A DNA stretch of 64,000 bases from Bolinopsis microptera. Its lineage: Eukaryota; Ctenophora; Tentaculata; Lobata; Bolinopsidae. This document shows positions 22,465 through 33,800 of the stretch, one piece after another. Positions within the stretch are counted from its first letter, which is position 1; each line of letters begins with the position of its first letter. The stretch spans positions 6,407,001-6,471,000 of the forward strand of contig NC_087073.1 of assembly GCF_026151205.1 (NCBI RefSeq). Direction: 5' to 3'. Under the pieces are notes generated by a model that had not been told where the DNA came from, searched no databases, and was given only the letters and a program-made list of their open reading frames with translations. The translations under genes were made by a program, and so were the position numbers.

Positions 22465-24892
22465 TTAAAATAAACAGAAACAAAAATAAAGTAATAAACT
22501 GGTGGGATATCTGTCCAGTAGTGACAGGGGCAGAAGTGACAAAACTCGTAGAGATTCGGAGCTGGAGTTTACGTCGAAGATGCAGATTCTGCAGCCTGCT
22601 GTTTGGAATAGTACAGGAACACGAATATTCCAACGGGTAGTGTCAGTAGGATGAATTTCAGGATCTCTTTCCACATCGCTATGATTCTGCAGGGTTATGT
22701 GGAGTTAATTTATAATTCCTAATTTCTAGTTTACAATAGATTTGAGGAGTTAAACCAGCACGGATGATTTCGTAATTTTATTTCAGCCTTAAAACTGAAC
22801 AACAAGACGTGTAAGTTTACTTGTTCTGCTGTTTTCTCCAGCTCCACATCGTACAGTTCCTGGTGAGGAAACATCTTTACCGTCTCCTCTACAATTCGTA
22901 TCCTCTTTCTCACCCGTTTGGGGGTACCTCCTAGAGTGTCCTCTTCCTGACACACGAGACAATAATGAGTTATGAGTTATGAGTTACTGAGTTAATAAGT
23001 TACTGAGTTAATAAGTTAATGAGTTAATGAGTTACTGAGTTAATGAGTTAATGAGTTAATGAGTTAATGAGTTAATGAGTTAATGAGTTATTTTTGTTGA
23101 CATAGCACCGTCATAAAGTGGTGAATATTCATTATTCAGTGTTACAATCTTGTTAAGAACTAGGTGATTCTCTCGTACGTGTTATTCTCTAGTCGCTTTC
23201 TCGTACGTGTGCAGTTTTACTTAAATTTTTCTTAATATGCAAACAAAGTTTCTGCGCAGTTCGCTTCAAAGCTTCAAGTGCTAGCTTTTTTTGATAGATC
23301 CTATTCTTTAAAAAACGATTTTTGTGGGCCTTGTGAGTTGTGCTTTACACCAAATCCGCATGGCTCATCAAACACTTAATAATTTATAATCAACTGATAA
23401 GCTATCCGATCACTATGACAACCTGACCGATGAGCGTGGCATATTTTCACTGGCATCGAGATAGCTCAAGTTAAGTGAACTTGAATTACCGTAAACCTCG
23501 TGAACGGTGAAGTGTAATGGTAACATGATCATTGATAACATGACACGACTAAATCAAGTTAAACAATGTAGGATCTTTTGTGTGATCGATGTAAACTAGA
23601 TCTGAGAGGATGCAATTTAACTTATGCCTAAGAAGCATGGCAGATCAAAATGATTACAATTTTTAAATTATCCAGTCAGCAGAAAAGTATTTTCAGAATC
23701 TGAAAGAAGTATATTATTATTTACCTCAGAGAAGAGAACAGACTGCACTTCAGGAGTATTCGGGACATTCAGGGGTGCGAGAGGGGCGGAAACTGGAGAT
23801 TTTACTGTGTTAGAAAGTAAAAGTACATAGGAGGAAGTGGAGTAATACATCGGCAGTGACGTAAAAACATTGTACAAACAAAGCATGTAGGCAAAGACTC
23901 AATATAAAGAATTAACATTAATAAAATTAATTATAGAACAAACATAAGCCCACTGCACTGGACAAACCTTCTCTCTCCGGAGTATCGTCTCTGCTCGCTG
24001 GTACAGGAGGGGTACCAGTCCTGGACAAAGGATCCGGGGTGCTCTCTCTAGAATCACCCTTCCTCAGCCAGTACTGGGTACTCCCTCTAGTTGTCTTCTG
24101 GTGCCACCTGGCCAGCCAGCTACTAGCCACCTTCTCCACTCCTCCGTTAGCCTTGTCTGCTCCGTTCTCTCTGTTCTCCTCGTCGTCAGATTGTGCAAGG
24201 GAGGAGAGCACTTTGAGGAGGGCGTCGTTTGGGTAGTTCTCCTCGAGGAAGAGTCTGAGTGCGTCAGAAGCTCCACTCAGGTTGGCAACAGGTTCCTGGG
24301 TAATGTCTCCGTCTTTCCAGTGCACTTCGTAAAGGTGTTCTAACCCATCTGGGGCTTCTTTTCTGGACGTGATTTTCAATACCTGCAGACGGAGAACGAA
24401 GTTAGAATTTTATCATGACCGGAAATTTTGATATAGGAGAATTGGTCGTTCTCTGATTTACTTTAAAATCAAACCTCTTTACCAGCTCAAACCAGAAAGT
24501 AAGAAATATCTCGCCTGGTTGGAACTTAAATACCAAATACTAAAATACAGTTATTTTTTGGTACTGCACGTTACAGTAGATGGTTCCTTACCTAATGTTC
24601 ATTTAAAAGACTAGATTGTGATGTACGCCTTTCATCCAAATATTTTATTACTTTATTATAAAATTTTATCAACGTTTATGAAGTCCTCTGTTCACATGCA
24701 ACAATCGTGCAAAATACCTGACCCAACTCCCAAGCTCAATTATTACGTCTTAGTGACTGAATGACTTAGAATTCCACAAAATAAATCTAATAGAAAAGTC
24801 TCGAATGACTACTGACCTCAAATTCCTGGGAATCCGGCTTATTATAGTCGACCACATCTTCTACAACCTCCATAGCATCTAGTACCTCTGTC
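22465..24892 (-). CDS. Chromodomain-like protein, last exon uncertain (possible membrane tail)
   Basis: Exons with matching phase: about 24892-24817 (from the ATG of MTEVLDAMEVVEDVV; the exon starts about 8 bases upstream at an AG), 24382-23968, 23804-23725 and 22946-22821, then a last exon starting near 22690. Residues ~20-85 read as a chromodomain: EFEVLKITSRKEAPDG, HLYEVHWKDGDITQEP, ANLSGASDALRLFL, with the Y-x-V-x-W-K and late hydrophobic helix of that fold. Such domains bind methylated histone tails or related ligands. A Ser/Pro/Thr-rich linker and a basic patch (PKRVRKRIRI) follow. In the spliced phase the last exon gives an odd C-terminus ending at 22465. A different frame of the same exon encodes ILKFILLTLPVGIFVFLYY, a good tail anchor, ending ESASST. 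Either a splice is mis-modelled or an indel exists. Confidence 0.55.
22965..23090. repeat. Microsatellite-like GAGTTAAT(G/AA) tandem repeat
   Basis: About fourteen copies of an 8-10 base unit (GAGTTAATGA, with GAGTTACTGA variants) in an intron of the chromodomain-like gene. Confidence 0.9.
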
Positions 24893-25176
24893 ATGTATCT
24901 GTTAAAGAACAACTTTTGTCAGCTTTAATTGTAACTTGGGCCTAAAACGTATGTTATTATTATCGAATTTTAATAATGCTAATTCATCGGGTATAGACTA
25001 TAGTTAATTTTAATAGGAAAAGTATTGTATCGCTGTAACCTTGACTCTTGAGAAGGCGAAAGAGTTTGCCAGTGACTGGTATTATAACTTTATAATGTAA
25101 AAGCTTGAACATCGTTTCAAAATCAGCGGAAAACTTAAGATTGAAAACTTTTCAATGTCCTGTCTAAAACACTATC

Positions 25177-25256
25177 GGTTCTTTTGCGATAGTGTAAACG
25201 CGATAGCTAGCGCCATCCAGCGCTGGATGTCGCGTTTACACTATTGCAAAAGAACC
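25177..25256. repeat. 80-base near-perfect hairpin
   Basis: GGTTCTTTTGCGATAGTGTA at the left is mirrored by TACACTATTGCAAAAGAACC at the right. The pairing continues inward through AACGCGA/TCGCGTT to a centre with CCAGCGCTGG. It is most likely a very short MITE; a structured RNA is less likely without other evidence. Confidence 0.8.
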
Positions 25257-25643
25257 ACGCTATCTACCAATGCAAGAGTTTTACATAAACTCGGCTGACC
25301 AACTTATTCTTTTATCTCATTGGTATTTGGTGTGAATATGTTGATTGGCTAATTTAGCTTGAGTAAACACTTTACTGTTAAGAAAATTATAGTATTAGAA
25401 GAAAGTAAAACACATCGAAATCTTAAAAAGTATAAATGGTCCCATAATCGTTAAATCGATGCACAAATAAATACAATACAATTTTCGTTATAATAAGAAT
25501 TAAGCTTCTACCAATCAATACATTAAAATTAAAACTATAAAACCCTATCATTAAAAAGACCTACAATCAAGAAGTCAATCATCTAATGGAGCTAATCATA
25601 ACTCGCCAATAAACAAAATAAAACATTTACCCATTTCCTGTCA

Positions 25644-28600
25644 CTACGGTTTAACTTGATCTTGGAGCGTGGACAGAATCCTCTCTAAATGATCTTCACT
25701 GTAGCTAGGTTTCAATCTTACTTGATAATTGTCATTCTTTTTAATTCTAAATATTACAAAAGTACAGATATCATCACCGAAAACAGCATAAAGCATATCT
25801 CCTATGCCAGTTCCATCCCCTACACATGAATTTGTTGTTTAACCCTCTTTATGAAAGTATGCCTCCGTTTCCATCCCTCAGCGAGAATTTTGATCACAGC
25901 AACCTTCTCATCATATTCCATTTTGTGTAGAGAAGGATTGTCCTCAACATTTATAGTGTGTGTGGAATTTATGACAATAACTTTCTTATCATCGAGGATT
26001 GTTAATCTTCTATCGTAGTCGCAGTCTAAATTAAGAACGTTGGGACTAGCATTGAGACTGCGTGGAGGTAAAGGTATTGAGGAACATGAATCGATGGAAT
26101 TACTCTGACTTGGTCTATCACATCCACTAGCAGATGCTTTATTAAGACCAGTGTTTGTCTCTATCTTAGGTTGCAGATTCTTTTTACAATGGAGCCTAGA
26201 CATAATCACTTCAAAATGATCATCAGTGTAGAAGCTTGGATGAAGTCTTATTTGAATACTTTTCTCTTTGGGAATTACTTTGAACAGTAAAAAGGTACAG
26301 ATCTTAATGCCAAAAACAGCATGAAGAATCTCTCCAAGGACACATTTTTCTGAACACAAGCATTTTTTAATCACTCTTTTTTCGAAAAGAAGTTTGTCGT
26401 TCCATCCTTTGGCGAGTAGTTTGATCACTTCAAGCTTGTCATCATACCCCATACTATGTAGATCAGGATTGTCTCTAACTTCAATACTGTGTTCATCATC
26501 AATGACAATAACTTTCTTATCATTGAGGAATGTTATAATCTTACTGTGATTCAGGATGTCAAGACTCGCACTGAGACTGGTTGAAGGTGAATTGTTAGGG
26601 GAACAAGAATCTATGTCATCACTCTGAATAATTATTGGTTTTTCAGATCCACTAGCAGACGCTTCACTAAAGTCGGCCTCTTTTGCTTTTATCTTTGGTT
26701 CCAGATTCTTCTTCGAAGAGGCAGATGGTGCTTCTAGACAGTTTGCAAATTCTTCTGGTCTACCAAAGTCACTAAATCGGATGTATCTTGCTGAAATGAA
26801 AACAGATTATTGATATGAAATTCCACATTATCTATACTAATAATCTCAATAAATTTGTGTGTGTCGTGTGTCTGCAATTTACGAATGGTTAAATCAAGAA
26901 AACGGTATGCGAAAAGAGATATGGGACTGGTTATTTTCGGTATAGACTATAGAGGTATAGTGTCGAAAAAATGATTTGAGTTTTTTAAAATCGGTCGGTG
27001 GTAAGTGGTTTAATTGATCATTTTTGTATCCAAATGTGACACTAAAGTGTCTCACGTTCTCTCCCTCTCTCTCTCGCTCTCTCTCCCCTCATAACAGAGT
27101 TGCTATATAATTAGGTAATTTGGCAGTGGAAACTTGACCTCAAGATTGCCTGTCAAGTATTACTATTAGATACATTCAGAGGGGCACTCAGAATTAAATT
27201 GCGGTCTGTTTAGACTGAGCGAGTTCATACTTTCGCACCGTTTTAACTACGAAAATGTAATGCGTGTTTTCGAATAAAATAATAGGGATAATAGGCGGGT
27301 TTGTACTTTTGCATTCCAACTGCGATAGTGAAGTCCCGGCCGTAATTGCGATGCTCTAGAAAATGAACTGGTGCTTTGAAAATCAGGGCAAATCATTGCT
27401 TAGGCCCAAATCATTCATAGCATGATCTACAAATTTAGTAAACCGATGGCAAACAGAAGTAAATAGTATACTCACGCATTTTACATTCATAAGTGTGCTT
27501 CTCATTCTGGTTTAAATCATTGGTAAAGCTAGGACCATTTCTAGGTGAGTTGATAGTGTCTGAAGGATGATTAGGACTAGTATCCACACTTTCATCTCCA
27601 TCCTCAGGTATTTTAACAGTTTCGTTATCACAGCAAGCTTGAGGAAGTTTTTCAGACTGATTTTGTGATGTGATTAAGTCACTTTCAGGTGATTTGATAT
27701 TGTTTAAAGGAAGATTAGGACAAGAATTCACATTTTTATCTGCATTCTCGGATATTTCTTTAGTAACTTCAGAGGGCTGTAAAGATTCAATATGGTCTGA
27801 TTTTGCTGATTCCAAATTATTTTTAATCGAAATAAACGAATTAGGTGGAACTTGCTCCAGAGGTTTTTGAGAAACTGTGTTCATCAGTTTCGGTGAGAGT
27901 CGGACTGTGAAAGCTTCATCTTTAGTTATTTTCAAGATTTTCTCCTCTGATTCCACAGCCTGATCAGCCACTATTTCGAGATCATCAACACTACGATAAC
28001 TTGAAGAAGTCTTTTGGGGCAATGTGGTGCCACATTGAGGTGACTCAGCTTTACTGGATTTAAATGAAAGAAATGAATTAGGTGATTGTTTCTCTGAAAC
28101 TTCATCCACATTTCTTAGTTCCTGTGATATCTTTTTCAGTTCATTCACAAATTCTTCAGTTTGAGGAGCGGTGGATGGAACTTGGTCATGTGTACTTACT
28201 GATGATGATGATGAATTAAAAACAGTCCTCCCTCTTTTAAACACTTGGACAGGACTTTCTGATGTGGTCTGATTGGTGATTGATGATCCAGCAAGGTCAG
28301 TTCTGGGATCAGCTCGAGGTATTACAGGAGTGGAAGCATTATTTTGAGAAACAACAAAAACACCTGACTCGCTTACTGACGAATGGTTGTTGGGTTTTCG
28401 TAGTTGTGGATTTCCGTATGGAGCTGTATTGTCTGAAAAATCGGAAGTTAAGATTACAAAAGAAGTAAGAACACAAGAGAAAATGTTGTAATTGATTTTT
28501 AATTTTGAACCTGTAAAGCAAACAAGACACGATAAACTGTTTAACATTGGAAAATTTAATTTGAAAAATGTTTAGTTTCAAAAGATGAAAGGCACCTACA

Positions 28601-28969
28601 TGATGCATAATTCAGAGTAGATCGGGCATTCGATAAGAGTTCGGAGCTGATTGAAAAGGAGTGTATGATTCTTTCTAACTCATCAGAGGGAGGGAGGTTG
28701 AACAAATCGAGGTTACCCAAGCTATTAAGAAACAACTTCTCCAGCTCCGCGGCCACAAAATCATGTTTATCAAATCGCAGTTGCCTGTAAAATTATCAGA
28801 TTAAAGAGTTGTAAATTGCATTCGTCATCATCCTACCGATAATTTTAAACAATATGGAATAGATTATCATTTATTAAAATTGGTGGAGTAATTCTAAAAA
28901 ACTGCATTCCCCAACTGACCTTATTATAAGGAAGTAAGTTATTCTCTTCGATGTAACGAAACGGACCAT
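25644..28969 (-). CDS. Paralog 1 of an unknown family with tandem ~85-residue domains; frameshift near 3' end
   Basis: Exons: 28969-28920, 28784-28600, 28432-27476 and 26790-25820. The N-terminus (MVRFVTSKRITYFLIIRQLR then AELEKLFLNSLGNLDL and PPSDELERI) is nearly identical to the paralog at 43916. A ~320-residue Ser/Pro/Asn-rich middle follows, then RYIRFSDFGRPEEFAN, then two copies of a domain. Its pattern is a YDDK helix, a ..LLA.GW block, F.KRV, C..GEILHAVFG, a strand pair and IRLHPSFYTDDHF. In copy 2 the frame hits TAG at 25820, exactly where copy 1 has the segment before ILHAVFG. The missing half (GDMLYAVFGDDICTF to the end, stop 25644) is open in another frame, so one base is gained or lost, by mutation or sequencing error. 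I do not recognise the domain. Function unknown; the low-complexity middle suggests a nuclear or scaffold role only by analogy. Confidence 0.75.
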
Positions 28970-29479
28970 GGTGTATCATGAATATCTTAGGATCATTGCC
29001 CTATATGACAGGAGAGGTCACTTAAAGAAGAACAAATGAAATCTCATGCTCAAAAATGTAAGGTGGTTCCAGTCGCACTACTAAGAAAAGGCCTACATGA
29101 AATTTTCAACAAAATCTTCTCTTGTACAAATGTTTTTCTAGAAACTTGATGGAGCTGTGGCCGCCCTCTTTCTGAAACTCTAATTAAATAAACCAGAAAC
29201 TTATTCCTCCAATAAAGTGGACCAAGTGACAAAACTGTTTGAGCTGTAAGTGGAACCATCCCGTAGAGTACCTAATGATGCTGCGAGATTTGAGAAAGAT
29301 TCTTTAACTCAGACCTATTACTTTTCTATGTCTTGAGTAAAGTTACCCACTAACCAGCTAAATAAAACTTCACAAAATTTTCGTAGGAGATTGTATCCCC
29401 ACAGCACTCAGATTGTAGAGGGTAGCAAATCATAAGCCTTACAAACTGCAGCAGTCTAGAAATTACACCTTCCTCTATA

Positions 29480-29745
29480 CAAGCTATCTACTCGCTTTCA
29501 ACGAGGAGTGGAACTACTAGAGACTGTCAACGCACTCGGATCCACTAACACTCTAGAGATCCGATGAATTGCAGCACACATCGGATTGTGGGGGAAAGAA
29601 AAAGCAGATGAGTTGGCCAAGCTTGGCACAACCAGCGAATCCACTTTGAACTTGAAGTGTCCAATTCCACAATCTTCCATTAAACATCTGATCGACAACA
29701 AATTTCACAAGACTGAATTAGGAAACATGGATAACTGATGGTCCC
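29480..29745 (+). pseudogene. RNase H domain relic of a LINE retrotransposon
   Basis: One plus-strand frame reads ELLETVNALGSTNTLEIR, a stop, then IAAHIGLWGKEKADELAKLG and SIKHLIDNKFHKTELG, then another stop. The block matches the W-I-P-A-H-x-G-x-x-G-N-E-x-A-D end of LINE RNase H domains. The first stop (TGA) sits where Trp is expected. Flanking sequence (29040-29480 and to 29850) is probably part of the same decayed element. It lies between paralog 1 and the 14-exon gene. Confidence 0.75.
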
Positions 29746-30059
29746 AGACACACCAAAATGACACTCGGTCGCAAACAGGACAACATCATCAAAAATAGAA
29801 ATTACACCTTTTTACTGAAGGGTGAAATAGAACCAAAAAGTGCAAGTTTTATCTTCTTAAAGAATGGAATGGCCTTTCTAGCAAAATTGAATAACTGGCT
29901 AGCAAAATCGTTTTAGATATAAATTGCTTGAACATATAATTATCAAAAATCAGACTTTTAACTTTCAGATAAACTAGATGAAAATGCCAATGAAACGTCG
30001 TTATCATATTAAATTTGAATTCAAAATATAATACTGTTACAGGAAACATTTATTCAACC

Positions 30060-30280
30060 AACAACAAACATGTATTAAAAGTATTCATATAAGTTTCATA
30101 AAATAACTTCCTCATAAAAACCCATATTTCATAAAATGCTAAGTTCTTATGTACATGTTCATTGTTCATGAGTCGCTTTAGATGCAATGGTTTGAACTGA
30201 ATCCTTGGATTTTTAATTCTTTTTGGCTATTAAGCGATGTATAAATTTCTAGTCATTATTATTATTATTATGTGACTTAT
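30060..30280 (+). mobile_element. LINE 3' end with (ATT)n tail, copy 1
   Basis: A 3'-UTR-like stretch contains TAAGTTCTTATGTACATGTT, ATGAGTCGCTTTAGATG and CTATTAAGCGATGTATAAAT, ending in (ATT)5. The same order recurs near 59580-59740 after a LINE C-terminus, which identifies both as 5'-truncated tails of one LINE family. Confidence 0.8.
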
Positions 30281-30856
30281 GACCATGACCCAAGGTAAGT
30301 GCAGGTTGTGCAATAATTGTTGATTACTCTAGAACACTGATTCGAAATTCCAAATCAAAATGCAAAACGGTGACAGCAGCTCCAAAAGCTACTCTTTTTT
30401 AAAACGAAGATGGAGTTTTGCCCTGATATGAAATTTAAACACAGATTTTAAAGCACCATAGTTAATGACCCAAATCGTTATCTAAGAAATTCTTTAGTTG
30501 CAAGGCAAGTTATTAAAAAAACGTTACTTTGTAATTTTTTGGTGATGAATGAACTTAAGGAGCAACGGATAAGCACTCCCCGAAATTTTTCAGTAACATT
30601 TTGAAATAATGAACCTGCCTATTATTGTACAATATATTTAATAATCTATGCCCGTTGCTAGAACAATACAATAACTTATATACTATATTATGAAATACAA
30701 ATTTATTAAGCATAGTACGGTTAATGGTTATGAACGTCATCATAATTATAACGTTAATAATGTGCAGATTCGCATACATATTTAATCACAATGTTAAAAA
30801 TACAATGGTTTTTGAAAACCCATTTTTCATAACAGACATGAGTCTCTTTCTCATCA

Positions 30857-33800
30857 TCACTCCATAAATGACTCATCTGGTGGGATAGAGCACTTAAAAT
30901 TTATGAGTGCTCCCCGCATTGTTGTCATTGTGTAGCTAGAACCGTCCTTTAGATGAAAATCTTTGTTCACTTTCATATGCACTGTCTCCTGCACAGTAAA
31001 CATTAAATATCACTGACGATTGACGATACTTATATTTAGCGGTTAGTTGAATGCTACCGCATTTATAATCACCATGACAATCACTACCGCAAGTAATTTC
31101 AATAAAATGAAAACGCAAGGTTCAACAGGTTTTTACCATGCTTTCTGCTCATTTGTTCCTTAAATAGGGGATCATAAACAAAGTATCTTAAATTTGTTCT
31201 ACCAGATTTGACTTACAGATCTTCCATGAGCATCCTCTCCTTCGTATGTAAGATTAGCTGAACCCCATGTTAACTTTAACACCATGGAGTCACCGTCAAC
31301 AACCATTGGTCCACGCTCCGCTTCTGAAATTGGGGCGTCAAATTAACAAAATAACAACTACAGCTGTCAAGATTACAATCTATCGGGAGATCTAGAAGTA
31401 GAAGATAAATTTCCCATGTTATATCAATCTTAATAAGTTGAAAGAACTAGCACCTTTCTCAAGATCGAATATTCCATGGATAGTAACCGTGTCTAGATCT
31501 GGGTTCTCTACGTAAACCACAGAACCGGGATATTCTGCATCATCTGTCTTGCTGTAGTCACCTGAAGTAAAGTGTAAACTAGTATAATTCAAGGGGTTAG
31601 TGCCATTTATTATATTAACAATTATCGAGGACTCAAATATGCCTAGGTCATTATAGGCTCGAAAATATCAACTCATGTAGGTACTCATGTATGCAGAATG
31701 TTTCAGTACAGTGGGAGTACGTTTTTTGCAGCACTACAAGAGTGACAGCCTATCAAATTCTTAAATGGACTTAATACCTAATTTACGAAGACATCTATTG
31801 AGTACATCCTGTTTCGCTTGTTTGGGGGAGGACACTGGGCTGAACATTTTGAGCAGGGAAGTGTTTGCAGCAGTGGGGTGGTTCTTTGATGCGTTTTTAG
31901 TGGTGAGAGGTGTGTCAACAGGCTGTCTTGCAGTCCGGGGATGTCCTGAATGTTGCTATTTTAGGGTCCAGAATGTTAGCATTTTTATGATTTTAGACAA
32001 AAAGTACCAGTCAATAATAAAGGAATGAGTAACTGGTCGAAACTCGAAGTTCTCTATAATTTACCGATTTCTCGGAAAGGTAGAGGAAGCTCCTCTTCAA
32101 AAGAGACCGGAGAGTTTGCCTTCTTTTTGCCTTTTTGATCGCCCTTCAAAGTTTTGCCTGACAAAATGTTAAATGAAAATTTAAAACTTGGGGCAACTAC
32201 TCAGCTGTGTTGTCAAATTATTGTTCACAGTTTCCACTAGCTGATTAGCTCTAAATTTCAGTGTTTTTAGCGAATTGTAATGACAAATTATCGAACTCCA
32301 TACCAGAGTGATGACTATTTGAGCTCAGCAGCGAAATACACTTTTTGATCCAGGTACACTGTACTATACAGACCACTGTACTATATATGCCAACCTCGTT
32401 ACATGCTGTCCAGAATCCAGATAAGCTGTATCACTATCACTGTGCAAAAAATTACCAGCTAAAAAGAAACTATTGGCTGAAAGTATAAATGTTCCTACCG
32501 AAACGCTTGAAGTCCTCCTCATAATCAACTGTGTCTGGAGACTTAACCTTCTTTTTGCTTTTGTGATCGCTTTTCAAAGGTTTACCAGATTTAGCTTTCT
32601 TTGATTGGTTCCGGATCTTTATGACGTTTTCTTTATATGAGGAATCTTCTGATTCAGAAGGTTGACTTGATCTTCTTAGTTTCTTATTAGATTTTGAGTC
32701 ACTCAACGTCTGGCGCTTTTTCTTTGCTTCCTTTTCTGACTTTTTTTGATTTCGGTTTTTGATTTGTCTATCATCATCCGAGCTAGATACATGACTTATC
32801 TGTCTTTTCTTATGTTCCTTCGCTTTTGATTCCTTTTTGATCTTTACTGACTTGTCTGACTTTTCAAGGATAGGTTTTTTGCTTCGTCTATCATCCTCTG
32901 AACTAAACTGTTCAGATTCGCTTCTTTGCTTTTTAGGCCGACCACGACCTCCCTTCTTCACGGTCAGATTCTTTGATTTTAATTGTGATGACCGTGATAC
33001 CTCAACTTCGCTGTCCGAATCTTCTGAAGAGGTATATATAGAACCCTTTTCTCTTCTTTTTTTCACATTGGCTCGACCTTTTGAGTTATTCGGGTTTAAT
33101 ATAACGTTCTTCTGATGCATCCGTTTTTCTAACGACTTTCTATCTCCTGAAAGTATAGACATATTTTTACTTAAATATGACTGCAGACAGAGTTTTTTTT
33201 CTCAGTGGACAGATAGAAATTTTAGATTCGCTTAAAAACTTACGAGATACAAGAGATTCAGAAGATAATATTTAATGGAAGCAATCAAATACAAATTCAA
33301 TATCACAATTACCTTTGTTAGCTTTCTTCTTGGGATATATTTTCGAAATGTTTTTCAAGCTGATTCCTGTCTCATTATTTGAACTATTTGCTGTCTCATT
33401 CTTTGAGCTATTTGCTGTCTCATTCTTTGAGCTATTTGTCAATCCTAGGAATAATATATCAATGAATTAACACTAACAATTACAAACAGGTATATTATAT
33501 ATATACCATACTTAAATTCAGCAGGAATCAAAGAATAATGATTTAGAAAATTCGTCTATCGTTTTTCAGCATTTTTCGAGTATGGAAAATTTGTGAGAAC
33601 AACTTACGAAACGAGTCGTCGTCAGTAGAAAAAGCGTCAGTAACGTCTTCATCAGGCTTAAAAGACTCGTCACTCTCACTCTCACTCTCAGACTGATCCC
33701 CTACCCTGGTGGGTTCAGCATCACTCTGAAGAATAATGATCATGTCAGAGGTCATCAGTTGAAATGGGTATAATTTGTTTGGGTTTCAGGAGCTGGGGCT

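Noticed and set aside
25798-25822. A 24-base GT...AG intron that would bypass the stop in paralog 1
   Set aside because: Removing it puts the downstream domain in the wrong frame, and such a short intron would be exceptional.
31765-32028. Plus-strand 87-residue open frame
   Set aside because: It lies wholly in an intron of the 14-exon gene, with no domain, signal or splice support.
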